Shown: in pieces, positions 11,401-23,832 of the stretch
How the letters are laid out: every line of letters starts with the position of its first letter
Position numbering within the stretch: the stretch's first letter is position 1
DNA from: Mimachlamys varia
Lineage: Eukaryota > Mollusca > Bivalvia > Pectinida > Pectinidae
Direction: 5' to 3'
DNA length: 64,000 bases
Assembly: GCA_947623455.1 (NCBI GenBank)
Contig: OX392542.1
Span: 11,911,625-11,975,624, forward strand
Notes under the pieces: model-generated
Told to the model about the DNA's origin: nothing
The model's input: only the letters and a program-made list of their open reading frames with translations
The model's database searches: none
Translations under genes and position numbers: made by a program

Positions 11401-13629
11401 TTGATTTGTGTATTCACTTATAACTATTGTATTAGACAAAAAACAAGATTTAGACACTGTCATTTATGAAGGAGGTATATCACATTTATGAAGGAGGTAT
11501 ATGAGGTTAGAGAACTGCTTCCAGCAGTTTTATATCAACTGCTTATGCAATGCTGAATTATTTTTTACAGGTTGACAAACATATACGGAGGCTTGATGCA
11601 GATTTGGCAAGATTTGAGGCAGACTTAAAAGAAAGAGGATCTTCCAATGTATCAAATACAGATTCTGATTCTGGAAAGAAAAGTAAGTGTTTTATTAAGC
11701 ACTGATCTAACTAGGGAACTTTATCAGATTGTCGGTAATTACAAGCAGTTGTATGATATGCCTTCATATGAGATGAAATAACTATTGTCTTAGCAGCGAT
11801 ACAGGAGAAGCGATACAGGCCTTTCAGATCATAACTATTTACTTGAAAAGACAGATTGTATATGGCTTTCAAAATGAAAATAAAAACATGCATTGTATAT
11901 GTGATCTGTTAACCAGAAAAGAACTAGAATGACCTTCATTTGCGCAAGATTTTACTATTAATTTTATGTCGTAATAAGAACATGACTTCTACTTCCAGCA
12001 AATAAAGACAAAGACAAGAAAAGAAAATCTATGAAAGACAAATTTGAAGATGAAATTCCAAGGAAGAAAAAGAAAAAAGGACAATCGTTAGTATTACATT
12101 TGATTTTGTTGCAGATTTTAGGAATAACACACACTCATTATGAATTATCACCGTTTATTCGTCGCCATGCATCATCAACTAACTTTTCACATTTTCACTA
12201 ACAAAGTACAAGTGGATGGAATCTGCCTTTCAAAAACATTCAACTTGTGATTAAATAAGACTATTGTCTTAATATATAGGAGTAGATATGACTTTCGTTC
12301 AGAATAAATAAGTTATGACTTGGGATGAGAACATGTTCAAGGATAATTCTGACTCTTAAAACCTATGGGAGAATTTGAGGGATTTCATGGGATCAGCAAA
12401 ATATCTATGAGATTTTTTCTATATGAAGTAATTTAATTTTGAATTTTTAATGAGATTTTCAGGGAAAATATGGGTAAAAATCCCCAAATCTCGCCCCAAA
12501 GTGATCCCTGCATGTTACTGTGTTTACCTTGTATCACACGATCCTATTGTGTTTTACAGTGTACCTGAAGTAGAAGAGGCCCCAACACAAGTCACCATCA
12601 TACCCTTACCTATCACACATCCATCAGATGTCCTTGATATGCCGGTCGACCCCAATGAACCTACCTACTGTCTCTGTCATCAAGTGTCCTACGGAGAAAT
12701 GATTGGCTGTGATAATCTTGAGGTAGGTTGCACATGTACTGTAAACCTACATAATTTAGCGGTAGTCTAATTTTAGCAATATTTGTGCTGAAAGCATTAC
12801 GCTAAATTATGATTGCGCTTATTAAAGTTTCTGTATATTTATACTTTCTAAAGCAATTATTGTGAGTGCTGCATTTATCTGTTTAAATTTGATTGCAAAT
12901 TGTGGGCTAAAATTTGATTGTTCTAAAATATGTATGAAAACAGTTATTGAATCTTGGATTAGGGCATTGAATGCATTTCTGAATCTTGGATTAGGGAATG
13001 GAATGCATTTCTGATTGTTAATTTTGTAAAAGAAAAACATGTCTAACTTGTGTGTAAGAAAAACATGCCTAACTTGTGTGTATCAGTCCAAAATACAGTC
13101 CTCACTCTGTTGGATTGGTAGGCTGTTTGTGCTTTTCAGACCAATCCTTATCTGTTATAGGTTATGAAGGCATTTTTTTCCAAGATAGACTGTTAAAACT
13201 GGCAGAAATCTGTCAAAATCCAACGTAGATTACATACCTGGTAGCATAGCTTTTTGTAAATGTTTTCTACAGGTTGGAAAGTAAGATTATTTTACTTCAC
13301 CAATAAATGTTTTATGTGACATTTCGATGACTAGTACGCTATGTACCCCGTCACCTTCATCAGACTAATGACCAGTAAAACGTATGTCAATTTGTTGGTA
13401 GCATAGCTATCAGATTTTACAAAGCAGTTTACACTAGAAACATCAATGACTTTGGTGTCAGAAAATTTGAAGATTTTACTACGGCAAATACCAGATTGAT
13501 TATTTCCGAGTTTATTTTTTATTCCAGTGTCCTATTGAATGGTTCCACTTTGCGTGTGTTGGTTTAAAGACGAAACCAAAAGGCAAGTGGTACTGCCCGC
13601 GTTGTACAGAAGAGCGGAAGAAGAAATGA
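8468..13629 (+). CDS. ING5: Inhibitor of growth protein, ING4/ING5 class
   Basis: ING4/5 proteins are subunits of HBO1 (and MOZ/MORF) histone acetyltransferase complexes and read H3K4me3 through a C-terminal PHD finger in the nucleus. Exons: 8468-8504, 10246-10317, 10774-10940, 11571-11682, 11999-12086, 12560-12722, 13528-13629. Phases agree throughout and encode 246 aa (human ING4 and ING5 are about 249 and 240). The N-terminal dimerisation domain starts [13 protein letters not shown] and continues with [13 protein letters not shown] and [21 protein letters not shown] Lys-rich nuclear localisation stretch follows (PRKKKKKG). The PHD finger begins [16 protein letters not shown] and has the C4HC3 ligands, including [10 protein letters not shown] and WYCPRC. 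The protein ends in a basic RKKK tail typical of ING4/5. Single-gene invertebrate members are co-orthologous to ING4 and ING5, so the symbol is approximate. The donor after exon 5 (GTTAGT) is the weakest junction. Confidence 0.95.
9136..9225 (+). mobile_element. tRNA-derived SINE head in ING intron 1
   Basis: An RNA polymerase III A box (TTGCTCAATGG, 9153-9163) is followed 32 bp later by a perfect B box (GGTTCAATTCC, 9196-9206), the layout of a tRNA promoter. The acceptor stem and T stem do not pair properly, so a functional tRNA is unlikely. A tRNA-derived SINE or decayed tRNA fits better. Its 3' limit is uncertain. Confidence 0.55.
9636..9652. repeat. (TA)n microsatellite
   Basis: A short alternating TA run lies in ING intron 1. 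The rest of this 1.7-kb intron (8505-10245), apart from the SINE-like element, shows no recognisable feature. Confidence 0.8.
11058..11118. repeat. Two-copy 18-bp direct repeat
   Basis: ATGACGCCTTGAGACGTC occurs at 11058-11075 and again exactly at 11101-11118, in ING intron 3. Each copy ends in a GACGTC palindrome. Confidence 0.8.
12942..13082. repeat. Two adjacent short tandem duplications in ING intron 6
   Basis: A ~40-bp segment starting GAATCTTGGATTAGGG is duplicated at about 12948-13015. Immediately after it a ~28-bp segment containing CTAACTTGTGTGTA is duplicated at about 13032-13082. Both are imperfect two-copy events. Confidence 0.7.
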
Positions 13630-14208
13630 CCGACATGGTGTTTTATAGGATTCTCTAATACCGGTCTTTCCTAGGAGTGATGGTGCCGTTACTTATTGTA
13701 CACGACCAGGGATGGATCCCCTAGAACATTATCACCATTCACCATGCATATGGTTACTCATCGTGTCGGCCTCATTTCTATGTGTTTCTCAAACGTGGAG
13801 ATTTGGCAAACACAGAAGAAAAACATCACCATACATCATTATATCTCACTCCTTCCCCTACCATTACAACATTAAGTGGTGTCATATAATGAGAAATCAT
13901 ATCAAGGTTGAAAGAGCTAGTGAGTTGTGTGTCATTGTACCAAAAGCACAAAAAACACAGTAAATTCAGATTCCTTCCAGCTATAGCTAATCCCAAAAAT
14001 TTGATATTATAATTTGTAATACAATTCTATAGCCTTTTTATTCACGATTTTTTTTCATTAGGGCTATTGCATTAGTAATTGTGTGGTGTAGGTGGGAGGC
14101 ACCTATTAGTGTATTGTTTTGGGTTCAACCGTGTTATACCAAATTCAATTACTGTACTTTGGTGGTCTGTGATCCAGACTTATTCCATCAGGACTGGAAC
14201 ATGCTGAG
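13630..14208 (+). other. 3' UTR / downstream flank of the ING gene
   Basis: Non-coding sequence after the ING stop codon. I see no close AATAAA. The first clear AATAAA downstream on the plus strand is at 15514-15519, beyond the minisatellite, so the 3' UTR may be long or may use a variant signal. A GGGAGGCACCT motif at 14095-14105 recurs at 3110-3120 and, in part, on both strands at 27411-27530. It is probably from an interspersed repeat. Confidence 0.45.
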
Positions 14209-15075
14209 CCTCTGTAGCCAATCATTACAGGGGAGTACATCCCCTCAGCTCGAAGGTTCATAGCTCTGTAGCCTGTAGATACAGGGGATCTCCTCTCAGC
14301 TCGAAGGTTCATAGCTCAGTAGCCTGTAGATACCGGGGATCTCCTCTCAGCTCGAAGGTTCATAGCTCTGTAGCCCGCAGATACCGGGGATCTCCTCTCA
14401 GCTCGAAGGTTCATAGCTCTGTAGCCTGTAGATACCGGGGATCTCCTCTCAGCTCGAAGGTTCATAGCTCTGTAGCCTGTAGATACAGGGGATCTCCTCT
14501 CAGCTCGAAGGTTCATAGCTCTGTAGCCCGCAGATACCGGGGATCTCCTCTCAGCTCGAAGGTTCATAGCTCTGTAGCCTGTAGATACCGGGGATCTCCT
14601 CTCAGCTCGAAGGTTCATAGCTCTGTAGCCCGCAGATACAAGGGATCTCCTCTCAGCTCGAAGGTTCATAGCTCTGTAGCCGCAGATACAGGGGATCTCC
14701 TCTCAGCTCGAAGGTTCATAGCTCTGTAGCCGCAGATACCGGGGATCTCCTCTCAGCTCGAAGGTTCATAGCTCTGTAGCCCGCAGATACAAGGGATCTC
14801 CTCTCAGCTCGAAGGTTCATAGCTCAGTAGCCGCAGATACAGGGGATCTCCTCTCAGCTCGAAGGTTCATAGCTCTGTAGCCGCAGATACCGGGGATCTC
14901 CTCTCAGCTCGAAGGTTCATAGCTCTGTAGCCCGCAGATACAGGGGATCTCCTCTCAGCTGGAAGGTTCATAGCTTTGTAGCCGGTAGATACAGGGGATC
15001 TCCTCTCAGCTCGAAGGTTCATAGCTCAGTAGCCGCAGATACCGGGGATCTCCTTTCTGCACGAAGGTTCATAGA
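14209..15075. repeat. 51-bp minisatellite, about 17 copies
   Basis: The unit starts GTTCATAGCTCTGTAGCC and continues through GGGGATCTCC to AGCTCGAAG. Most copies are 51 bp. Several lack one C and are 50 bp. CCTGTAGATACC, CCCGCAGATACC and CCGCAGATACA variants alternate. Because 51 is divisible by three, the minus strand stays open over the first seven copies (14316-14669), but the 50-bp copies break it. The apparent protein is a by-product of the repeat. Confidence 0.95.
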
Positions 15076-18000
15076 AGTCTCAATCTGACAGAAATTACTA
15101 GACGATTTCCAGGGGAGAAGCTGGGAGCCAGGCCAGTACCCTAGGTTTCAGAATTAGATCTGCGTCGATAACAGTATTAATATTTTATGAGTAGTAGGAT
15201 AAAAACTGAATCTGTCTACCATTCCTTTTATGAATCGCCTTTACTATTTGATGGGTGACAGGGACCTCTAAATATTGCCTCCTCCCCTCCCATATAATAC
15301 ATTCTTGAACTGGCCTTACCAATGATAGCCTGCTACTTAACTTGGTATTTGAAAGAATTATTTTTTCTCCTTCAATATTTGTCAACATTGAAAAAATGAA
15401 CATTCAATTGACTAGGGACATTTTCAAGTCCAGCATCTGTTCCAAAAGTTAATACTGAGAAAGCAGATAACCAAACCAGTTGTACCTGTTCCCAGTTTTC
15501 ATTATCAGCATGTAATAAATATTTGATACCATTTGTATGGCTATGCTCAGGTCTACTCCTATTCTGTTATTAAGTCTTCAAGTTTAATACTTATTCTTCC
15601 ATGAGAAAATCAGATTTTTCAAATCAAACTCTACCTTAAAGTTCCTTTCGAAATCTGTCAGAGGTGCAGAAAAGTAAGAAAACCGATCTATAAATGGGAT
15701 GTGTGTGCTATTTGTAAGTCACGAAGTTGAAGTAGTTCATATTGGAGATCTAGATATTTCACTATTGAAAACATGCTTTGTTTAATTTATCTAATTGACG
15801 GTACTTTTGTTTGAAAACAAATAGTATGGGGTTTTGAAATAACCATTACTTAGGTTGTTTAGATCTTCACTTCGATTCATTTGTCTCCTTCATACTAATG
15901 TGCAGAGCTCCTATTGGAGCATTTTCGCACATGTAACTCTGTCGTCTAAATGTATTTCCCCAAAGGCTAAAAGAAAGAAAAAAAAAAGTTGTTCACCTAA
16001 GTATAATCATCTCATCACTTTGTTATCAAAGGTCCATCGTTAATTTCATTATTTGGTACATTATTCAGTAATACTATATATGACCACCCTCTACTCGACA
16101 TAAAGATATTCACTGTCAACCTGTTACAGAGGTATATGTCCTCTACTCCCAATAATGTTTCTTCATCCAGTCATATATGTACCATAGGACGATGATGTAT
16201 TCATTGCCTCATCAAAGGTGTTCATCATTTGATAATGCTATCATCAGATCATGATCATATTTTAGACATTGTAAGATGTTCATCATTAAATCCGGACCAC
16301 CCTAGCCTGTGGACATTGTAATTTATTCATCAGTGCTGGTGTTGATGTTGTAGACAGGTTTTGTTATTTAAATCGTCATTAATATTCATGTTTGTTGAAG
16401 TAATGACATTTGTGATTTCCACGTTATTAGATTATAAAAAATAAGAGGGACGGGAAATGAAATGTTGTGAGCTAGGGAGCTTGGTCAAGACCTTGAGGTA
16501 AAGAAATACATCAATGTACAAAAACATTTAAATTTTGTTACGTTTAGATGCTGACGTTAATTTTGTTGTAATTTCTACAGAACTGATTCTAAATAGAAGC
16601 TGTATCTATTTCTAGACAGGTGTTATACAGTGTTGGTATAATGCCTTTTTCATGTTTCGATATTAAGCAAGCTTATAATCTAAGTGAACTTGGAAGAAGG
16701 ACACAGCTTTTTTTTGTGTGTTGAACCAAAGTTGGGTGTATGATGGTGGTAAATTGTTGTGTTTGAACTATTGTTATTTGTTGCAAAGTTAGATGGTAGA
16801 TTTAAAGCCTTGACTAAGGCCATTCTGTCACCAAAGATTTTTTTCCAGTGGTTTTGTTAGTTAACTTAGTTTAGAAAATTGCAAAGAGTTGATTTTAGTA
16901 AGGATCCCTGTACCACTGCCATAATGACAGCTGTATACATTGGTAACTTTTACATCAACACTTCAGCTTCTTCGTTTCATTTCTTTGGAATAAAAGTAGT
17001 CCCTGCTATAAAGCTAAGATGATGTTAAGTATAATGAGTTTCCAACAGTGTTCTCGGTGTTAATAAAAAAACAATGTCAGAGCAGATCAGGATTTGAACA
17101 CTGGACCTCTAACCAAGTACCTACTTTGTCAGGAATAGTTGCCTATCCAGGCACTGAAACATTAAAGTTCTACATGAAACATAATTGAGAAGTTTCATGG
17201 CCCATTTGTCCAAACCGGTCAAACCCGTGTTTTGGTTTTTTTTTTTACATGTGATTGATCAATTTGGGTATGGTTTTTGGTGAACCTGCTAATGTTTATG
17301 CAGACTTTGTCAATTCTCATCTGAACCTATTCATCCCTGAAACTTTATAATGAACTATTCAAACCTTTGTATGGAAGAGTTTAATGTGTTTTAGGGGTGA
17401 CCGAGTGAAAGCATCAAAAGAACAACTCTGCTCCAACCAACTTGATTGCAATAAAACCAAGTGGCCCGGGCATTAAAAATAAATGTAGTTTCCTGTTGTT
17501 ATACCTGCAGTGGGACAGGGATCCGTTACGTTTGCTATTGACTATGTATACTAGAACATACAAAAAAAATGCCATGTATTTTATTTGTGTTATACTCAAC
17601 AATTACACAAGGTTACTATGTAATCTTGATAGCTGCACATGTTCCCTATATGATAGTTCATATATCAGTGCCAATACTTGTGTAAATGTATAAAGAATTG
17701 TAGAACTAGATATATTTGATACTGATAAAATCAGTGATTTTATTTAATATTTAAAACCTATAATTCCAGTCATATTATGTTAAAACTAACATATTTAGAA
17801 GTGACTGAATTGCCTTATGCAGTCCTTTTAAAATTTAAAGAAATTAAGAATCTAAAGTATTAGATGTACTTCACACCGGTGTTGGTTCATCAGGAAAAGG
17901 GTTTTCTTTTTTCCATTGTTGGTGTTCTTACATATCAACAACCTATTTCAATAAAAGTCCTCAAGAATCGCAAGTCATCTGTAATATTAGAAAACTAGTG

Positions 18001-20153
18001 TTATAAACTAGTCATATATATGGTTGATATTTAATAATGCAGTTTAAGGTAACGGATACCAATATACCACAAGTACTGTAGTTAATATTCACAGGGATCT
18101 CACTTTTGCCCAGTCACAGTAAAGATAGCACATAATTATTTTAATATGCAGCAAATTTCAAAATGCACAATCAGAATCCACATGAATATATATATGATTA
18201 AAGACAAAAACATATAAACCTGTTCTGCTATATACTGCTAAATAGTAAGATTCCATTCCATTTCATATTTTACTCTTTTTTTGGTGTAACACCTGTACAA
18301 TAGATCCTGTTGCCCTTGTACCTTTGTGAGTGCAATATAGTCGCCTGCCCTTGTACAAAATTTAATCCCTTTACCTTGTTGTCCCGTAGAGACTGCTAGC
18401 TATTGGTCCTGTGGAATCAAACACAGAATTTCCTTGAAGAGAGTTCTCCATTTTTTGCTACAGAAAGTTCATGTTTTATAAATCACGGTTGTATATTTCA
18501 CTCAATGTCAAATTAGTTGACCTAATCTTTGTACATACACAAGGTACATTCACCATCATAGAATATATATTTGAATCTCATTAATTTGTGAATTTCATGT
18601 CATTAACATATTATGGAGTTCATGTTTTGTTTCAGAGGTTATTAGTATTAAATGCCAATTTATCATTTAAATCTCATAAAGAATTGTTCATTGGCTACAT
18701 AATTTTAATAATCTAGTGTGTAATACTGATTTCAGATAGAACTGATACTTAGTTGACAAGATTCAGTTTGAATCAATTCAAAGTATAGGACAAACTTTTG
18801 AATGACTTTCCACTCAACTTGTTATTCGAGAAAAGTTTCCTGTTTAGTTAAAAGTGAATTTCAATTATTTAGCATGCGGTATATATGCACAATACTTTTC
18901 GGTTGTCTCCCTTGATCAACTTCAGGACACTGACTTACCTGTTGTATGTATCATAATAAAACTGACATTGGTAACCCAGTGCTACAGAATGTAGATGTGA
19001 AGTCAGTCGTTTTATAATCTCTTGAAATAAATAATCACTTTTTTCATTCATTGCATTGAAATTGATAGAACCTTGTTAAAAAAATGTTTTTAAAAAATGC
19101 CTAGAATTATTATTGGCTTACTGTTTTACTGATATTTTGATTCAATATTTTTCTAATAAAGTTAGGCCAGTATTCCAAGCTAATGGAGAAGAAAAAAATT
19201 AAGCTGTTGACAAAATTTACATACTCAGTTTTAGTTAATGTGCATTACTTTTGTAAATGTGTTTGTACTTGTGGGTAACCATCTGTATTAGTCCCAGTAT
19301 GAAAAAAGATTATATTCCTCACATTTGATAGGTATAATAAGCAGAGAAGTGCTATCTCTTTTAAATAAATGTATGTTGAAAATGGCAAATAAATTATTTC
19401 AGATAGTAATAGACATATTAAATTATCAAAATGCAGATAACACTTTAGGTAATTGGGACCTAGGGATTTTATGTCTAGTGATCTTATTTTATTTGAAAAT
19501 TGTACCATGCATACATGCTATTATTTCAAAGAGACACAGGTATTATTAGATGATAATAAATGCTATTCTTACATAAATTTGAGTTTCTGTGTTAACCATG
19601 TAAAAATGCATACCTACCCATTAAATGCCCAGAAGTATTGGCAGTCTTGGGCACTCATTTAATAGGCACCTATCTATTATAATCTATTCTGTCGTCATAA
19701 GATGTGCCAATAATTCGTTATAGGATAAAAATCCAGAAAAAAAATGATACCATGTATTTTGCTTGTCTGTAGTACTACGTTTTAATTATGGAAAAAAAAG
19801 AAGAAAAAGAAATTGATACTGAAAAGTTATTGTCATTTCACTTTTTTCATTTTTTCTTTTCTTTAATGCAAATTGCATTTCTAGATTTTTCTTACACATT
19901 TTATGACAGTAAGATTTGGCAAATATGAAAAAATAAATATATGTATATACAGGGCATTTGTTGACATGGAGATGCTGTGTTCTTGGTCCACAGTTAAAGC
20001 CTGTGTGTTGTAGTCAATGGACCACACCTAGAGCTGGTCTGTGTGTTCTGTAGGGTCCGAGCTCCAGGGTGTCCCACCGCTTGTTTCATTGTTAATTGTA
20101 TCATTAAACGTTGATGTTGATCTGCATCTAATATTCTGTTGTTGTTATGTGTT
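15076..20153. other. Gene-free AT-rich stretch downstream of ING
   Basis: I find no supportable exon here. AATAAA signals on the plus strand at 15514-15519 and 16989-16994 could end a long ING 3' UTR. A B-box-like GTTCAAATCC on the minus strand near 17090 hints at SINE debris without an A box. The rest is AT-rich sequence with scattered homopolymers. Confidence 0.5.
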
Positions 20154-20326
20154 ATATCTCAATATTAAGGTCCTTTACAGTGGCATTACAAACTAAGAGT
20201 AGATCTTCGCTAGTCAAGGGTTACGATCCGCACACTCATCATCAAAGTGCGAATCGTAACCCTTGACTAGCGAAGATCTACTCTTAGTTTGTAATGCCAC
20301 TGTAAAGGACCTTAATATTGAGATAT
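20154..20326. mobile_element. Near-perfect 80-bp inverted repeat (foldback element)
   Basis: Arms 20154-20233 and 20247-20326 are complementary with a single mismatch, around a 13-nt loop. No target-site duplication is visible at the arm ends. The near-identity suggests recent origin or gene conversion. A foldback MITE is the likeliest identity. Confidence 0.85.
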
Positions 20327-21608
20327 TAAGCGAAGGCCAGCGAAGATGAAGAGTAGCAGATGCCAAGATTGCTGAAATGTCAGGATAGAAACGAAGACAT
20401 GTATAAAACGAAACATTACAATTGCAAGAGATCTCTGGTATTCACATTTTGTGTGACGTGATGTAGTATGAGACTATTGATAAAAAAACTCAACTAGAAC
20501 TGTGTGCGTTGTCTGTAGGCTAACTTATGCCTCCGCAGATGCTGGCCATGGTAAATGCTGGCCATCGTCGTTAACGCACTCGTTACAGAATCCTGGTTCG
20601 TATCTCCCTCGAAAATGTTAAAAAGTCTGTAAATAGGGCCGTGCCATTGAAATCTGAAACGAAAAAGCCAGTGCACAACTACATAATACACTGATATTTC
20701 AAGTAAAGTTCACTAAAAGTCTGCCCAATGGTTAAAATGAAGCTTTCCAGACGCTACTGACAACAGGACAGATCATACATTCCCAAACTTCGTGGCAGTA
20801 TTATGTTTCGGTGTTTGCTCTAGTGATCGTATTCTACGATGTATGATATTTTTTATTTTGTTGAGAAGTGAAGTCGTTGTTTGAGAGAGTTAGAAAAATA
20901 ACGGCCAAATTACAAACTTGCTCTGTACATGGGTTAGACTCGGGTGTCAGAAAACCATGTTTATGTAGAGCTTAGTCCAAAGTGTTAATTCAATGTTTCC
21001 GTCTCTGGTATATGTTCATATTACTTAATTCTATGTCACCCATCTAAATGTCACGTCCTCTCTGTGAGAAACACAACAGCATGACACTAATATGACATTC
21101 ACAAGTACATTGTATTCTCCCAACTGTCATTTGTAAATGGAAATCCATCTACAAAGAATTTACAAATATTTAAATTTTGACCTTTTATTTGATAATCTCT
21201 CACCATCCTCGATATCCAGGTGAATATATATCATAGCAAATATAAAGGCAGGAATTCGTTCAAATCCTTGTCAATTTTCATCGTTATGTAACCGTGAGAT
21301 TTTTTTGGTGTATATCAAAGTATCGAACTTGTGCAACATAGAGCCTTCAAATTTGCTTTGGCATGTTTCAGGGACCACTGGATATTAATGATGTTCCATA
21401 CCGTACACATGTATGACGTTTTATGAAATTCTGTTGAATAACAGTCTGAACGCAATATGCTTGAAGCATTGTTTGTTGGCGAGGAGCGGGGTTTTTAAGT
21501 CAATCAACACCTGTCCGTGACTTGAAATGTGAGTTTGGTTCTCAGGTTTTTTCCTATCTTGACGGACTTCGCTGTCACAATCGCCCTCTCGAATTCAGCA
21601 GCTAGAAC
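20327..21608. other. Non-coding stretch with degraded interspersed repeats
   Basis: There is no supportable gene. Segments at 21202-21222 (CATCCTCGATATCCAGG) and 21341-21390 (GAGCCTTC...TTTCAGGG) resemble the termini of the element at 23497-23832 and a partial copy at 60965-61027. Confidence 0.45.
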
Positions 21609-21775
21609 CACAGGGTTCTGAGAATTTGTTACAGCTAGTTTTGGACCTAAAATAGGGTGTTTAGAATAATTTTACACATTTGGGGGTTAAGATCAATTTT
21701 CGAAAAAAGGCCCCCTCAATGATGACCCTATATTTAGGTCCAAATCTAGCTGTAACAAATTCTCGGGTCCCTGTG
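21609..21775. mobile_element. Foldback element with ~50-bp inverted arms
   Basis: Arms 21609-21658 and 21725-21775 are inverted copies with a few mismatches and a one-base indel. The core GAGAATTTGTTACAGCTAG is exact in both. The loop is 66 bp. No coding potential is seen. A MITE is likely. Confidence 0.75.
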
Positions 21776-22340
21776 ACTGGAACAGCCACCTGCCGACAAA
21801 GGTCTCGCAATCCAGCAACAACGTCAGGACTCCTGTTTCTCCATTGAGGTTCTGAAGCATTTCTCTTTTAGGATATATCATACTATAACAGGCAGATGTG
21901 CATGCATGAAGGGTACAAAACAATTGTCTATTTAAATTAATTTCCCAAGGGCTAATATTGGTCGGACTAGAGTGCGGATTGCGAGTTCTAGTCACGACAA
22001 GGCAATGTGTTGTCTCTTTTGAGTAATTTACTCTGCTTCTTCTAGTCTACCTAGCTGTAAATTAGTACGTGGTTGGGCAATGCTAGAAATTGTAGAATGC
22101 TATTTCACCCCGCAATACATGCACGGGAATGACTTGTCCGCGAGATGATTACCTAGCCAGGTTTTTACGAAGTTAAACTAATTTACTCTCTAGTTTACTT
22201 TCCATGATTCAGGGATAAATTCACCAACACTGAATATCTCGAAGTCGAGACTTTCAAATGTATCCCGCGTGTTACTTATTCCGAATACCAGATATCCATT
22301 TCACCTTTACACTGAGAAGCGTCAATGGAAGCATACAAAT

Positions 22341-22822
22341 ATGACGTAACACACACATGTGCTGCACCTCTTAAATTTAGTAATGGACACGGTATGCCGA
22401 AAAAAATGAATTAAATTGCATCAAACAGCTGTTTCGTCCTCCAAGGATTCTTCAGTGATGCATGGGGCCAAAAGGTAGGAATCCAAAATTTCTTAACTAA
22501 TGTAGAAGCAGAAGGGTCAGGTGCGTAAAATCCCTTTAATTTATGAATTTAGAAGTAAAATTAAACTAGTTCTGTATAATTTCAAATCGTGTACTACGAA
22601 AATGTGTATATTATGTACCGTGCCACTACTCAAATGAGATTAACTGTGGCTGTGGAGGCTCCAGCAAACCTCGGGGACTGAAAAATCCACCAACCGAGTC
22701 TGCCACCCCCTATCACGTAACACACACATACGCTGCACCTCTTAAATTTAGTAATATATACAGTATGCCGAAAAAATGAATTAAACTGCATCATACAGCT
22801 GTTTCGTCCTCCTAGGTGATGC
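22341..22822 (+). repeat. ~361-bp interspersed repeat, one full copy plus a truncated second copy
   Basis: A full copy (22341-22702) is followed head-to-tail by a truncated copy (22713-22822) at a ~371-bp period. A third, nearly colinear copy lies 28 kb away at 50662-51022. Shared blocks include TATGCCGAAAAAATGAATTAAA, split here as TATGCCGAAAA and ATGAATTAAA, and TAATGTAGAAGCAGAAGGG. No open frame spans it. The family is not identified. Confidence 0.85.
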
Positions 22823-23496
22823 GCCATGTTGTTTGCATCTAAGCTTGGGAGAGCTCACTTGGTCACATTTGCTATTGGAATTGATCATACTTTGTTAAAT
22901 GTTACAAAACAATATCTTACATGAGATCAAAACTTGAACGTGATTAAAATCCCACTAGAGAATATCCTTTGTTCTCAGTCTTAGTCTGTGGTGATTTTGT
23001 CAGTTTTTTGGTTGTTTTTTTTTTTACAATTTTACCCCATTATTAATAAACTTCGTATATTTCGGCATTAAGAGTCACGGTGTGATATTTGTATTAATTA
23101 TCAATATATATTAAAGGCAAATTGAACAGAAGTATCTTGATCAATTGTTGGTACGTGTACATTTAATTTGCCAAAGTGTTCTTTAATTTCGTTAATTTTG
23201 GTCAAACATGCAAATAAAGTCCTGTTCCAAGAGGGAACAATCAGCTCGTGTATATCATGAATACATGTAGCCCACAGCTATGTTGTTATAATAAATCAAG
23301 TGTCATTAGCACACAATAGGGAACATTGTTTCACTTCGGGAATGGTTATATCAAAGCATAAACCAGTACCCGTCCCAATCCACTAGCAGGATGCAGCTAA
23401 GGTTTGACTAGACTAAAATATCCGACTACGGGTTATTGAGCCCGTGCCGGTGGGTGAGACGGTCATTTGGTGCCATAGTTTTACGAAGAAAGAATG

Positions 23497-23832
23497 CATC
23501 CTCTATGTCCAGGGGTTACGTTCACCCACGCTCTCTACGCCCCTGTAATATGTCACGGCATAACTGGAGGCTCCGTGGCGACACCTTGTTGATGAGACAA
23601 GAAGACTGCATGTTACGGTCCTTTGATGTACATCAAAAGAATCTTGCGGTCACATAACGGTAAATTTGACAAACTTTGAAGTCAGGTGCCGCTCCTTTGA
23701 AATTTTCAAAGGCCAGGCATGCAGCCTAGCGATAGGTCAGATTATTTACTTGAGCGTACCTTCCTATTTACCATGACATATTTCAGGGGTGTAGAGAGCG
23801 TAGGTGATCGTAATCCCTGGATATCGAGGATG
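23497..23832. mobile_element. Element with 59-bp terminal inverted repeats
   Basis: Arms 23497-23555 and 23774-23832 are inverted copies at roughly 86% identity, around a 218-bp interior. The plus-strand open frame across it is just repeat sequence. A related single terminus occurs at 60981-61027. A MITE-type DNA transposon derivative is likely. Confidence 0.75.

Noticed and set aside
14316..14669. 117-codon minus-strand open frame of repeated MNLRAERRSPVSTGYRA
   Set aside because: Produced by the 51-bp minisatellite. 50-bp copies terminate it and no gene context exists.
17080..17160. Minus-strand tRNA-derived SINE
   Set aside because: A B-box-like GTTCAAATCC is present but I could not find a matching A box at the right distance.
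21693..21995. 100-codon minus-strand open frame
   Set aside because: Begins beyond and runs into the foldback arm at 21725-21775. No domain or splice context.
23436..23657. 73-codon plus-strand open frame
   Set aside because: It overlaps the inverted-repeat element and reads through one of its arms. There is no protein similarity I recognise.
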